Shown in pieces: positions 44,993 to 54,082 of a stretch of 64,000 bases of DNA. This DNA comes from Phycisphaerae bacterium. Its GTDB lineage: Bacteria > Planctomycetota > Phycisphaerae > Phycisphaerales > SM1A02. The translations under genes and the position numbers were made by a program. The notes below the pieces were generated by a model that ran no database searches, was not told the origin of the DNA, and worked only from the letters and a program-made list of their open reading frames with translations. The DNA lies in assembly GCA_016795065.1 (NCBI GenBank), contig JAEUIU010000028.1, positions 32,108-96,107 of the forward strand, given 5' to 3'. Numbering within the stretch: the stretch's first letter is position 1; each line of letters begins with the position of its first letter.

Positions 44993-47440
44993 ATGACCGC
45001 CCAACTGCACACGCTTCGAAAGGGACCGCGCCGGAAACGGCTCGCGGTCGCTTTCGTCGCCCGGCTGCGCGGAACGCCGCGAACGCCGCACCGGGGCGTG
45101 GCCTCGGTTCTGGCGATGATGTTTCTGGTGATCTTCGGGTCGCTGGGCATCGCGATGGCCATCGTGGCCCAGGGAAACCTGCGCACCGCCGACAGCGCGA
45201 TCAAGGTCTCGCGGGCAATGAGCGCCGCCGAGACCGGTCTTGTCTTTGCGGCCCGCCGGCTCGAGACCGAGGGCAAGCGCTTCGTCGTCCGCAAGGGCGT
45301 GATCGATGCCGACTTCGCCGAGAAGCTCTGGACCGGCACCTGGAACGCTGAGGCCGATGGCGAGGTGATCATCGAGGCCGCCCAAGGCTACGACGAGGCC
45401 GACACCGCCGACAGTCTCGGCGAGGCTATTCGCAACGCCCACGCCGCCGACGAGAATACGCTCACTACGGTTGAGCCCGGCGACTCGGGCCTTCCCGCGA
45501 TCGACGAAGACGGCCTGCTGGAGACGCGTCCGGTTCGCGTCCTCGCCGACGACGATGAAGTCTGGTTCCGACTGACCTACGAGCCGCTGCTCGACCAGGC
45601 TGCCATTCGAGTGACCAGCGTCGGTGCTGATGGCGACATCCGCCGTACGCTCCAGATGGACTTCAAGATCAATAAGCGGATCGAGTTCGCGGTCATCACC
45701 CCGAACCGACTGATGATCGGCAAGAACGTGCTCATCAGCGGCCCGCTCGCCACGCGCTACGGCACCGAGGATGGCGAGCTGGATGCCGAGAACGGCCATC
45801 CGCTCCTGATGCGCAGCGATTTCTATTACTTGAGCGAAGAGTTAGACACGCTGCTCGATCAGTTCTACGGAGCCGTGCAGCAATACGACGTCGACGGCGA
45901 CGCTCGCCTGCGCCCTGCCAATTCGACCGAGGCCTTGGGCCTTGCGGTCAACGGCGAGTTCACCGATCGAGACGGCGACGAGTACGTCACCGACTTCGAC
46001 ATGTTCATTGCGGTGTTTGACACCGATGGCGACGCCAAGATCGTTTACGACCCAACCAAAGCGGCGGTTGCCGGCCTCGGCAGCCTGAGCGAGGAGTTCG
46101 CCAACGTCGACAACCAGCTTTCGTGGCTGATCGACCAATGGGACCCCGACCGCAACGACGACGACGTGGTGGACTCCCGTGACACCGGCCTCGGCTATGA
46201 CGACGGCGTCATCAGCGCTCTTGACCGTTATGCGAAAGTCTCCGGCCGCCTGGCCTTTGGCGTCACCCAAGATGCCTGGGAAACCGCCCGTGGCGTCGAC
46301 TATCAGGACCCCGTGCAGGGCCCGGTCTGGCCCGAGCCGGACGATGCTCCCGTCACCTTCGACGTCTCCGAGGAGGAGATGCGGGTGGTCACCACCGACA
46401 TGTTCACCGACAGCGCCGAGTGGTTCCTCGATACTGCAGATGGCGTGCTGGCCACCCAAGTCGGGTCTGGCGTCGGCACCGTCACCGCGCCAAGCTCGGC
46501 CACTTGGGAACCCGTTCCCTACGGCTCGGCCTCAGCCTACGACTGGTACCAGCGGAAGATCTACGACGGGTACACCTTCACCAACGTCAAGATCCCGGTC
46601 GGCGAGAACGCGGTCTTCCGGAATTGCACCTTTGTCGGTGTCACCTACATCCAGACCGAGTCGGAGTGCATTGACGTCAACTGGAACTACGCCGGTTCGA
46701 TGAAGCAGACCGACCTCGGCGGCGGAACGGTCGTGTACAGCGCGAAGTTCCCCGGCCTCCAGTCGTCACTCGGCGGCAACCCGGTCGCCGACACGAAGAC
46801 CGTCTCGAACTCGATCCGCTTCGACAACTGCACCTTCCTCGGTTCGCTCGCGGGCGATACGCCTGGCGAGTACACCCACTGGAGAAACAAGGTGCAGCTC
46901 ACCGGCCAGACCCGCTTCTACCTTGACTCGGCCGATCCGGAGTTGCTTGAGCAGGAGGACGCCGCCACGCTGGTGACGCTCCTGAACGGCATCGATGCCG
47001 CCGACAAGGACATGCTGGCCCGTAGCTCGATCATGCTGCCGGGCTGGTCGGTCGACGTGGGCAACTTCAGCAACGAGCAAGCCGAGGATCCCGAGGACAC
47101 GGCTCGCGTCAAGCTGCGCGGCACGATCATCGCGGGCATTCTCGATGTCCGCGGCACCGCTGACGTGCACGGCACGCTGCTCATGACCTTCCGTCCCGTC
47201 GCCGGCTCCGGCCCGCTCTTCTATGACGGCCAGCCGGACATGTTCAACACGACCATCGGCTACTTCGGCCCGCTCGACGGCGACGGCGAAGGCCTGACCC
47301 CCGACGAGGCCGGCTTCGAAGGCTTCGGCGAGATCACCCTTCGCTACAACCCCGACGCGAAGTTGCCTGACGGCATCCCTTGGCCAATCTCCGTGGAGGC
47401 CATGCCCGCCACCTACCTTGAGGGAGGACCGGTGTCATGA
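44993..47440 (+). CDS. Very large PilX-like pilus protein with EF-hand-like loops
   Basis: The 815-residue protein has a hydrophobic N-terminal helix (about 38-62, GVASVLAMMFLVIFGSLGIA) like PilX/GspK class proteins, without Glu +5. The body is acidic and contains D-x-D-x-D loops resembling Ca-binding EF hands/dockerins (DVDGDARL, DRDGDEYVTD, DTDGDAKI) around 300-370. The AGGCGAGGAGAG site supports ATG 44993. At four times the usual PilX size it could be a tip adhesin, which is inference. Confidence 0.78.
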   Translation: MTAQLHTLRKGPRRKRLAVAFVARLRGTPRTPHRGVASVLAMMFLVIFGSLGIAMAIVAQGNLRTADSAIKVSRAMSAAETGLVFAARRLETEGKRFVVRKGVIDADFAEKLWTGTWNAEADGEVIIEAAQGYDEADTADSLGEAIRNAHAADENTLTTVEPGDSGLPAIDEDGLLETRPVRVLADDDEVWFRLTYEPLLDQAAIRVTSVGADGDIRRTLQMDFKINKRIEFAVITPNRLMIGKNVLISGPLATRYGTEDGELDAENGHPLLMRSDFYYLSEELDTLLDQFYGAVQQYDVDGDARLRPANSTEALGLAVNGEFTDRDGDEYVTDFDMFIAVFDTDGDAKIVYDPTKAAVAGLGSLSEEFANVDNQLSWLIDQWDPDRNDDDVVDSRDTGLGYDDGVISALDRYAKVSGRLAFGVTQDAWETARGVDYQDPVQGPVWPEPDDAPVTFDVSEEEMRVVTTDMFTDSAEWFLDTADGVLATQVGSGVGTVTAPSSATWEPVPYGSASAYDWYQRKIYDGYTFTNVKIPVGENAVFRNCTFVGVTYIQTESECIDVNWNYAGSMKQTDLGGGTVVYSAKFPGLQSSLGGNPVADTKTVSNSIRFDNCTFLGSLAGDTPGEYTHWRNKVQLTGQTRFYLDSADPELLEQEDAATLVTLLNGIDAADKDMLARSSIMLPGWSVDVGNFSNEQAEDPEDTARVKLRGTIIAGILDVRGTADVHGTLLMTFRPVAGSGPLFYDGQPDMFNTTIGYFGPLDGDGEGLTPDEAGFEGFGEITLRYNPDAKLPDGIPWPISVEAMPATYLEGGPVS

Positions 47441-48042
47441 GTTGCCTCACGCTCCGATCGCAGCGTCGCTGCCCACGCCGGCACCATCGCGGCTTCAACC
47501 TGGTTGAGTTGCTGATTGCCCTGGGCATCAGCGCCGCCCTGCTGACCTCGACGATGGTGGCCCTGAATGCGTGCTTCATCGCCTACCAGACGACGACCGA
47601 GGAAGCCTCGACCCACACGATCTCACGCCTGATCATGCACCGCGTGCTCTCCATGGTCCGCACGGGAACCGAATTCGGTCCCTTGCCCGAGGATCCGCTC
47701 GAGGAACTCGTGGAAAGCGACTACGTCGAGTTCACCGACCATAACGGGACGCTCGTGCGCCTGACCTTCGATGAGCAGAACAGCCGCCTGCTCTACCGCG
47801 TCGGCGAGGGCGACGATCTCGTCCTGCTCGCCGGCGTGCAGCGAACCGTTACGGGCGAGGGTGACGACGCCGTCGAGATGCCCGCCTTCGTCCTCGAGTA
47901 CGAGAAGGGCACCCACATGCGTCGCTTCTCGATGGACCTGACGGTCATCCCCGACGACAACCAGTCGACCAAGTTCGACTTGGGCGCGATGCGCCCCATC
48001 CGACTCGTGGCGAGCTCGATGCCGCGTGCCGAGACCTGGTGA
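47437..48042 (+). CDS. Type IV prepilin-like protein (PilW/GspJ-type)
   Basis: The 201-residue product overlaps the preceding gene by ATGA and carries RG|FNLVELLIALGISAALLTSTM with Glu +5. A C-terminal beta-rich part follows. With the two preceding genes it forms a co-translated minor-pilin set. No major pilin gene of normal size is present in this cluster. Confidence 0.82.
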   Translation: MSCLTLRSQRRCPRRHHRGFNLVELLIALGISAALLTSTMVALNACFIAYQTTTEEASTHTISRLIMHRVLSMVRTGTEFGPLPEDPLEELVESDYVEFTDHNGTLVRLTFDEQNSRLLYRVGEGDDLVLLAGVQRTVTGEGDDAVEMPAFVLEYEKGTHMRRFSMDLTVIPDDNQSTKFDLGAMRPIRLVASSMPRAETW

Positions 48043-48073
48043 CGGCGATCGCCCAACGATCGCCCGCAGGGTA

Positions 48074-48101
48074 TTGATCGATCCTCGGAAGGCGGTACGC
48101 T
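48074..48101 (+). promoter_or_regulatory. Promoter of the lipoprotein gene at 48125
   Basis: TTGATC (48074-48079), a 16-bp spacer and TACGCT (48096-48101) are followed by an AGGAGAT ribosome-binding site. Confidence 0.5.
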
Positions 48102-48124
48102 CCGGACTCCTACAGGAGATCCGC

Positions 48125-48661
48125 ATGCTGCACCGTTCGATCACGACCGCTGGTATCGCCGCGCTACTGATGGGTTCGACCCTTGTCGGAGGCTGCGCCA
48201 CCACGGGACCCCGCATCGCCGGCACGCCCAACCAAGCCACCACGCAGGCCTTCGAGAAGCTCAAGGCCCTCGCCGGCACCTGGGAGTCGGTCGACGACAA
48301 GGGACAGAAGCAGGTGGCGGCGGTCTTCTCCGTCACTGGCGGCGGCTCCGCCGTTCGCGAGATCATGTTCCCCGGTTCGCCGCACGAGATGACGAACATG
48401 TATCACCTCGACGGCAGCTCGATCGTCGCCACGCACTACTGCGCGATGGGAAACCAGCCGCGGATGCGCTGCGCCGCATCGGACGGGAAGACTTTTGACT
48501 TCCGGTTCGATGACATCACCAACCTGCCGTCGAAGGACGTCGACCCAATGGCGTCGCTTGTCCTCACCGTGCACGATGCCAATCGCATCACCCAGGACTG
48601 GGACACGCTCAAGGCCGACGGCAGCCACAACGCCGTGTTTGAGCTGACGCGGAAGAACTAG
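48125..48661 (+). CDS. Lipoprotein of unknown function (heme/lipid-binding-like small beta barrel)
   Basis: The 178-residue product has a signal with lipobox GSTLVGG|C (Cys at about 20). The mature part reads like a compact beta barrel (LAGTWESVDDKGQK ... TYHLDG-type strands), a pattern common in DUF1579-like proteins, but no certain family is assigned. ATG 48125 has AGGAGAT. Its stop codon overlaps the stop of the convergent membrane-protein gene by 4 bp. Confidence 0.78.
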   Translation: MLHRSITTAGIAALLMGSTLVGGCATTGPRIAGTPNQATTQAFEKLKALAGTWESVDDKGQKQVAAVFSVTGGGSAVREIMFPGSPHEMTNMYHLDGSSIVATHYCAMGNQPRMRCAASDGKTFDFRFDDITNLPSKDVDPMASLVLTVHDANRITQDWDTLKADGSHNAVFELTRKN

Positions 48662-49893
48662 CGACTCTCGCCGCCATCGCGCGGCGTTCGCCCATCCCAC
48701 GCAGCCCGCTCCGCCGCATCCACGTGCCGCGACGATTGCATGTACGTGTCCAGTACCTCGTCGAAGCGCTCCAGGAAAGCGGTGGGGACGAGATGGTCGT
48801 CCGTCTTGATGACATGCTCCCAGGTGCCGAATGGCACGAAGGAATTCCGTAGCTCGCTGTCGATCGCCCCGTCGATGCGGTCTCGCACCCAGGTCGGGGT
48901 CGCCGGATCCAGCATGACGGACTGAATGGTCGCGATGCGCCCCAGGTAGCCGTCCCAGCCCTCTCGCGACTTGCTGTGCATTCGCGGCCGCCAATGCGGC
49001 GGAAGATCGCTCGTCTGGACACCCTTGAGCAGGGCAACGGCGTCCTTGGGCGACGACCTCTCGACGGCCCGATCGACCGCCGTCGCACGCCTGAGCTCGG
49101 GCTGTGTGACAGCCATTCCGGGAACCCAACCAACGATGGCGATGATCGCCAGGATCCACAGCGAACGGGCGGGTGCGGGACGCGGCCGGAACGACCACGG
49201 CGAGGCCGGACGCACCACGAGGAACATGCCCAAGGCCAGGATGGTGAGCGGAAGGAGGGCGACCAGGGCCAGCGCTTGCGTCGCGAACTTCTGCGCGGCC
49301 ATGATCGACTCGGGGTCCTCGACGTTGATGCCGGCCATGGCGTTGAACACCGGCACCGGCGTGAGCGCCATCGCCGCGAAGACGACGATGTCACCAAACC
49401 AGAGCGTCAGGAAGGTGATCGGGGCGACGCGCACATCCAGCAGCACGGTGACGGCGCGGATCATGAGGACGACGCGCCACAGGGCAACGAGGAAGAGGGC
49501 GTTGAAGTTGAGGTCCACCGAGGTCGCGACCGAGGTGAATCGCTCGACCGGCACCGCATAGATCCACGCGAGGGGCGCGGTCATCCAGAAGACCGCAAGG
49601 ATCGAGCGCCAGAGGGCGACCCAGTTTGGCCGGAGCTCCGGTGATGCCCGACAACCGATGGCGACCGCCGTCGCGATGATCAGGAAGAAGACCGTCGATG
49701 TGGCGAGCGACGCCCCGATCGGACGCAGGACGGCGAAGGGGTTGGCGAGCAGGTCGACCGTGTCCCACGTGCGGGCGAGGCCAGCGGAGACGACAAACAG
49801 GAACCCGAGGAGAATCGTCTTTCGTCCATGAGCAACATCGAGGATGGCCTCGCGCCGTCCGAGGAGGAAGCTCGGCAACGTCAGGAGCTTCAC
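48658..49893 (-). CDS. Multi-pass membrane protein of unknown function
   Basis: The 411-residue protein has about six hydrophobic segments in its first 260 residues (for example ILLGFLFVVSAGLA, VFFLIIATAVAIGC, ALVALLPLTILALGMFLVV, LWILAIIAIVGWVPGMAV), followed by a soluble 150-residue C-terminal part. The start is GTG 49893. The layout vaguely resembles YIP1-type proteins, but no family is claimed. Confidence 0.75.
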   Translation of the reverse strand: MKLLTLPSFLLGRREAILDVAHGRKTILLGFLFVVSAGLARTWDTVDLLANPFAVLRPIGASLATSTVFFLIIATAVAIGCRASPELRPNWVALWRSILAVFWMTAPLAWIYAVPVERFTSVATSVDLNFNALFLVALWRVVLMIRAVTVLLDVRVAPITFLTLWFGDIVVFAAMALTPVPVFNAMAGINVEDPESIMAAQKFATQALALVALLPLTILALGMFLVVRPASPWSFRPRPAPARSLWILAIIAIVGWVPGMAVTQPELRRATAVDRAVERSSPKDAVALLKGVQTSDLPPHWRPRMHSKSREGWDGYLGRIATIQSVMLDPATPTWVRDRIDGAIDSELRNSFVPFGTWEHVIKTDDHLVPTAFLERFDEVLDTYMQSSRHVDAAERAAWDGRTPRDGGESR

Positions 49894-49965
49894 CGTGCCC
49901 CCGCGCTCGGATGGTCGTTTCGCAGCCTCACGTCTGAGAGAAGCTCCTGATGCCCCCGACGGCGA

Positions 49966-52125
49966 TCAATCCTCTTCGCGCATCGCCCGCCATTGCGTTT
50001 CGGTGGTGAGCGCCATCAGTCGCTGGTGCGTGCCGAGGGCGTCGGGATGGCCGGGCGAGAGGCTGTCCGTCGTGCGCTGCACGTAACGGCCGTCGCCCTG
50101 CATGTCCCAACCCTGTCGCCGGTCGTTGAGGCAGGTTTGCATGATGTCCCAGAGTCGCTCGCGCTCGCGACGCCCGCCGATCGGCGTCGAGGCTTCGACG
50201 CGGGTGTTGAGGTTGCGGTACATCCAGTCAGCGCTGCCGATGTAGAAGTCCCCGTCGATCGGGTCGTCCTTCCCCGCCGAGAACCAGAAGATCCGGCTGT
50301 GCTCGAGGAAGCGGCCGATGATGGACATGACCCGCACGTTGTCGGAGAGCCCCGGCACGCCCGGTCTGATGCAGCAGAAGCCGCGGATGATGAGGTCGAC
50401 CTTCACGCCGGCCTGCGATGCGCGATAGAGCGCGTCGGTGACCGAGCGGTCCTCGAGCTGGTTCATCTTGGCGATGATCCGGGCAGGCTTGCCGGCCTGC
50501 TGGAAGGCGATCTCCCGTTCGATCAGCTCGATGAAGCGGCGCTTCATGGCGACCGGCGCGACGAGCAGGCGGTTGTAGTCGCGCTGCCGGCTGCGGCCCG
50601 TCATGTAGTTGAAGAGGTTGACCACGTCCTCGGTGATCGCAGCATCGCAGGTGAAGAGCCCGAGATCCTCGTAGACGCGGGCGGTCTTCGGGTTGTAGTT
50701 GCCGGTGCCGATGTGGGCGTAGGAGCGGATTCCGTTGCCTTCCTGGCGCACGACGAGAGCCACCTTGCTGTGCGTCTTGAGACCGACGACGCCATAGGCG
50801 ACGTGCACACCGGCATCCTCGAGCTTGCGGGCCCAGTAGATGTTGCGGGCCTCGTCGAAACGGGCCCGCAGCTCGACCAGCACCGCGACCTGCTTGCCGG
50901 ACTCGGCGGCGCGGATGAGGCTTGGAATGAACGGGCTGTCGCCGCTGGTTCGATAGAGGGCTTGCTTGATCGCCAGCACCTTCGGATCGGCCGAGGCCTG
51001 CTCGATGAAGCGGCAGACCGTGGCGTCGAAACTCTCGTAGGGGTGATGCACCAGCAGGTCACCCTGGCGGATCACGCTGAAGAGGTCGCTCTCGTCACTT
51101 TCGATTCTCGGCGGAACCAGCGGCGTCCATTTCGAGAAGCGGTGTTCGGGCAGGTCGAGGTCAGCGACCTCGTTGAGCAGGCTGTAGTCGATGAGGCCGT
51201 CGGTCTCGTAGATATCGTCGGTGCCGATGTCGAGCTCGTCCTCAAGAAAGCGGAGGATGCGGGCGTTGGCGCCGCGGGCGATCTCGAGCCGAATGACGCG
51301 GGCGAATCGCCGCTCGCGAAGCTGCTGCTGGATCTGCTCGAGCAAATCCTCGGCGTCCTCGTTGTCGCGTTCGACGTCGGCGTTGCGGGTCACGCGGAAG
51401 GGCAGGACCTTGGCGATCTCCATGCCCGGGAAGAGGTCGTCGAGGTTGTGCTCGATGATCTCCTGAAGCGGCACGAAGCGGCGCGTGCCCTCGAAGCGGT
51501 AGAGACGATTGCCCAGCTCCGGCACCTTCACGCGGGCAAAGAGCTGCTCGCTCTCGCCGGGCCGGCGCAACATGACGCCTAACGAGACGCTCATGTTGGA
51601 GATGAAGGGAAAGCGGTGGCCGGGATCGACCGCGAGCGGTGTGAGGATCGGGAAGACGTTGCGGCGATACCACGCCTCGGCCTCGGATCGCTCGTGCGGC
51701 TCGAGCTCCTCCCACGAAAGGAAGTGGACGCCGATCTCGCGAAGCCGGGGCAGGACGTCGTTGCGGAGGCAGTCGGCCTCGATGTTGATGAGGTCGTTGA
51801 CCTTGGTGCGGATCGCGTTGAGCTGCTGGACCGGCGTGAGCGGCTCCCACGCCGGGCTGCCGATGCCGGCGTCGATCTGTCGGCGCAGTCCGCCGACGCG
51901 CTTCATGAAAAACTCATCGAGGTTGTTGGAGAAGATCGCCAGGAAACGAACCCGCTCAAGAAGCGGCATCCGGCTATCGACGGCCTGGTGAAGGACGCGG
52001 CGGTTGAATTCCAGCCACTGGAGATCGCGGTTGAGGAATCGCGTCGGATCGGCCGGCACCTCGGCGATCGGGGGCAACTCCGGCGGCATGGGCTGGGTCA
52101 GGGATCGCTCGGAGCGGTCAGGCAT
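49966..52125 (-). CDS. ppk1: Polyphosphate kinase 1
   Basis: The 719-residue enzyme, full length for PPK1, reversibly polymerises ATP gamma phosphate into polyphosphate. The N-terminal NRDLQWLEFNRRVLHQA and FFMKRVGGLRRQ, the phospholipase-D-like core GLKTHSKVALVVRQEG with the phosphorylated His near 450, and the second His in EHSRIFWF near 605 are all present. It is followed by the membrane-protein gene in the same direction after 72 bp. No ppx is visible. Confidence 0.97.
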   Translation of the reverse strand: MPDRSERSLTQPMPPELPPIAEVPADPTRFLNRDLQWLEFNRRVLHQAVDSRMPLLERVRFLAIFSNNLDEFFMKRVGGLRRQIDAGIGSPAWEPLTPVQQLNAIRTKVNDLINIEADCLRNDVLPRLREIGVHFLSWEELEPHERSEAEAWYRRNVFPILTPLAVDPGHRFPFISNMSVSLGVMLRRPGESEQLFARVKVPELGNRLYRFEGTRRFVPLQEIIEHNLDDLFPGMEIAKVLPFRVTRNADVERDNEDAEDLLEQIQQQLRERRFARVIRLEIARGANARILRFLEDELDIGTDDIYETDGLIDYSLLNEVADLDLPEHRFSKWTPLVPPRIESDESDLFSVIRQGDLLVHHPYESFDATVCRFIEQASADPKVLAIKQALYRTSGDSPFIPSLIRAAESGKQVAVLVELRARFDEARNIYWARKLEDAGVHVAYGVVGLKTHSKVALVVRQEGNGIRSYAHIGTGNYNPKTARVYEDLGLFTCDAAITEDVVNLFNYMTGRSRQRDYNRLLVAPVAMKRRFIELIEREIAFQQAGKPARIIAKMNQLEDRSVTDALYRASQAGVKVDLIIRGFCCIRPGVPGLSDNVRVMSIIGRFLEHSRIFWFSAGKDDPIDGDFYIGSADWMYRNLNTRVEASTPIGGRRERERLWDIMQTCLNDRRQGWDMQGDGRYVQRTTDSLSPGHPDALGTHQRLMALTTETQWRAMREED

Positions 52126-52167
52126 GGCGGGGCTTTCGGACGTGGTGCGATGCGCGGAGGGTGCTTA

Positions 52168-52539
52168 TCAAGTCTGGGTCGGACGGTAGACCGCCGCGCA
52201 GCGGGTGGCTTCCGTCACGCGGACGCTTCCGACCCGGACTCCCTCTGGGAGCTTCCTTCCCAAAGCGACGCCCAAGTGCTCGGCGATCCTCTCGGCGGTC
52301 GGGTTGATCCGATCGAACGGTGGCGTGACGTTGAGATCACCGTCGCGAAAAGGGGCGACGATTTCCTCGATCCACCGTTCGACCTGATGAAAGTCGCAGA
52401 GGAGCCCATCCGCATCGAGACGGGATCCTTCCACCACCATCGTCACGCGGAAGTTGTGTCCGTGAACCCGCTCCCGTTTCCCGGCAATCACGATCGCGTG
52501 GGCGGCGGAAAACTCGGTCTCGAGCTCAAGCTGGAACAT
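52168..52539 (-). CDS. 6-pyruvoyltetrahydropterin synthase family protein, Cys-less (PTPS-III-like)
   Basis: The 123-residue T-fold protein keeps the zinc histidines (FSAAH and HGHN) and a C-terminal Glu (VTEATRCAAVY). In QueD and mammalian PTPS a catalytic Cys sits just before the HGH motif; here the segment is KRERVHGHN, with Glu three residues before HGH. That is the arrangement reported for PTPS-III, where the enzyme makes 6-hydroxymethyl-dihydropterin and bypasses FolB in folate synthesis. A TATAAT box lies 9 nt before ATG 52539, supporting this start. The call of family is firm; the subtype is inference. Confidence 0.88.
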   Translation of the reverse strand: MFQLELETEFSAAHAIVIAGKRERVHGHNFRVTMVVEGSRLDADGLLCDFHQVERWIEEIVAPFRDGDLNVTPPFDRINPTAERIAEHLGVALGRKLPEGVRVGSVRVTEATRCAAVYRPTQT

Positions 52540-52548
52540 GAGGCGGCG

Positions 52549-52554
52549 ATTATA
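52549..52554 (-). promoter_or_regulatory. Consensus -10 box (TATAAT) of the PTPS gene
   Basis: Perfect TATAAT, 9 nt before the ATG at 52539, predicting a leader of about 2 nt. It is the best -10 match noted in the window. Confidence 0.6.
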
Positions 52555-52654
52555 GGGCCGAGGGAGGGTATTCTCTCGGCCGCGCCGTTCGTCCCTCCGT
52601 GGTTCCCCGGCTTTCAGCAGCTTTCCAACTCCCAAACAACCCCCCCAAAACACG

Positions 52655-54055
52655 ATGTCGTCCGCCCCCGCTGATGCCCCGCTCATGCTGTCCGTTTCCG
52701 GTGCCCGTGGGATCGTCGGCGTCACCATGACGCCGGTGGTCGCCGCCGAGTTCGCCGCGGCGTTCGGTTCGCACCTGCGGACGATCTCGACCAAGACCCC
52801 GAAGCTCGTGGTCGGTCGCGACGGCCGCAAGGGTGGCGAGAGCCTGGCCCTGGCGGTGCGCGGGGCCCTGGCCGCGACGGGCTGCGACGTGGTCGATCTG
52901 GGCGTGACGATGACCCCCACCGTCGGCGTCATGATCCGCCAGCTCAAGGCCGACGGCGGCATGTGCGTGACGGCGAGCCACAACCCGATCGAGTGGAACG
53001 GCCTCAAGTGCCTCGACGGCGACGGCCTCGCCCCGCCCAAGGAGGTCGCGGAGGCGATCATCGCCCGCTATCGCGCGAAGCGGTTCACCTTCGAGCCCTC
53101 TCCGCGGATCGGTTCGATGTCGGCGGACGCGAGCAGTAACGAAACGCACATCGCCAAGGTGCTTGCGATCGTCGATGTCGGTGCGATCAAGGCGAAGCGG
53201 TTCACGGTCGTGCTCGATTCGGTGAACGCATCGGGCTGCGTGCCCGGTCGCGAGCTGCTCGAGCGCCTCGGCTGCACGGTGAAGCACATCCACGGCGAGC
53301 CGACCGGCGTCTTCGGCCATACGCCCGAACCGATCGAGTCGAACCTCGGCGACCTGATCGGCGCCACGCGAGCGACCGCAGGGGTCGCCTGCGGGTTTGC
53401 ACAGGATCCCGACGCCGATCGCCTCGCGATCGTCGACGAGAAGGGCCGCTTCATCGGCGAGGAGTACACGCTCGTCCTCGCAGCGCGGCGCATGCTCGAG
53501 CGACACGGCAAGCCCGGAGCCACGCTTGCCGCGAATCTCTCAACGAGCCGCATGATCGACGATGTCGCCAGAGCGTTCGGGGCGACCGTCCTGCGCACCG
53601 CCGTCGGTGAGGCGAACGTCGTCGCAGCGCTCAAGCCCGCCAACGGACTCATGGGCGGCGAGGGGAACGGCGGAGTGATCCTCCCCGGCATCTGCTGGGT
53701 GCGCGATTCCCTCAGCGCGATGGCCCTCACGCTCGACTTGTTAGCCGCGGACGGCCGCACGCTTTCGGCGATTGTCGACGGCCTTCCGCGTTACGCGATG
53801 GTGAAGACGAAACTCGACCTGAGCGCCATCGGCGGCCTTGCGGTCGTCGGACCGGCCCTTGCGAAGACCAAAGCGGCCTTCGCAAAGGAGCGCATCTCCG
53901 ACGTCGACGGCGTCCGCATCGACTTCGCCGACGGCTGGGTCCACCTGCGGGCAAGCAACACCGAGCCGATCGTGCGAATCATCGCCGAGGGTGCGACCCG
54001 GGAGCGAGCCGAGGCGCTGGTGAAGCAGTGTGCGGCGGCGGCGGGGCTGGGATGA
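52655..54055 (+). CDS. Phosphohexomutase (phosphoglucosamine/phosphomannomutase family)
   Basis: The 466-residue enzyme shows all four alpha-D-phosphohexomutase sites: the phosphoserine loop TASHNP (Ser ~108), the Mg loop DPDADR, the sugar loop GEGNGG and the phosphate loop RASNTEPIVR. It moves phosphate between C1 and C6 of a hexose phosphate; GEGNGG rather than GEQSGH suggests it is not classical bacterial GlmM, so glucosamine, mannose or glucose may be the substrate. It is divergent from the PTPS gene. Confidence 0.93.
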   Translation: MSSAPADAPLMLSVSGARGIVGVTMTPVVAAEFAAAFGSHLRTISTKTPKLVVGRDGRKGGESLALAVRGALAATGCDVVDLGVTMTPTVGVMIRQLKADGGMCVTASHNPIEWNGLKCLDGDGLAPPKEVAEAIIARYRAKRFTFEPSPRIGSMSADASSNETHIAKVLAIVDVGAIKAKRFTVVLDSVNASGCVPGRELLERLGCTVKHIHGEPTGVFGHTPEPIESNLGDLIGATRATAGVACGFAQDPDADRLAIVDEKGRFIGEEYTLVLAARRMLERHGKPGATLAANLSTSRMIDDVARAFGATVLRTAVGEANVVAALKPANGLMGGEGNGGVILPGICWVRDSLSAMALTLDLLAADGRTLSAIVDGLPRYAMVKTKLDLSAIGGLAVVGPALAKTKAAFAKERISDVDGVRIDFADGWVHLRASNTEPIVRIIAEGATRERAEALVKQCAAAAGLG

Positions 54056-54070
54056 TGCGTTTGGTGCGGT

Positions 54071-54076
54071 TACACT
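54071..54076 (+). promoter_or_regulatory. -10 box (TACACT) of the lipoprotein gene at 54083
   Basis: TACACT is followed by only 6 nt and then the GTG start codon, predicting a leaderless transcript. Confidence 0.5.
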
Positions 54077-54082
54077 CTCGCC

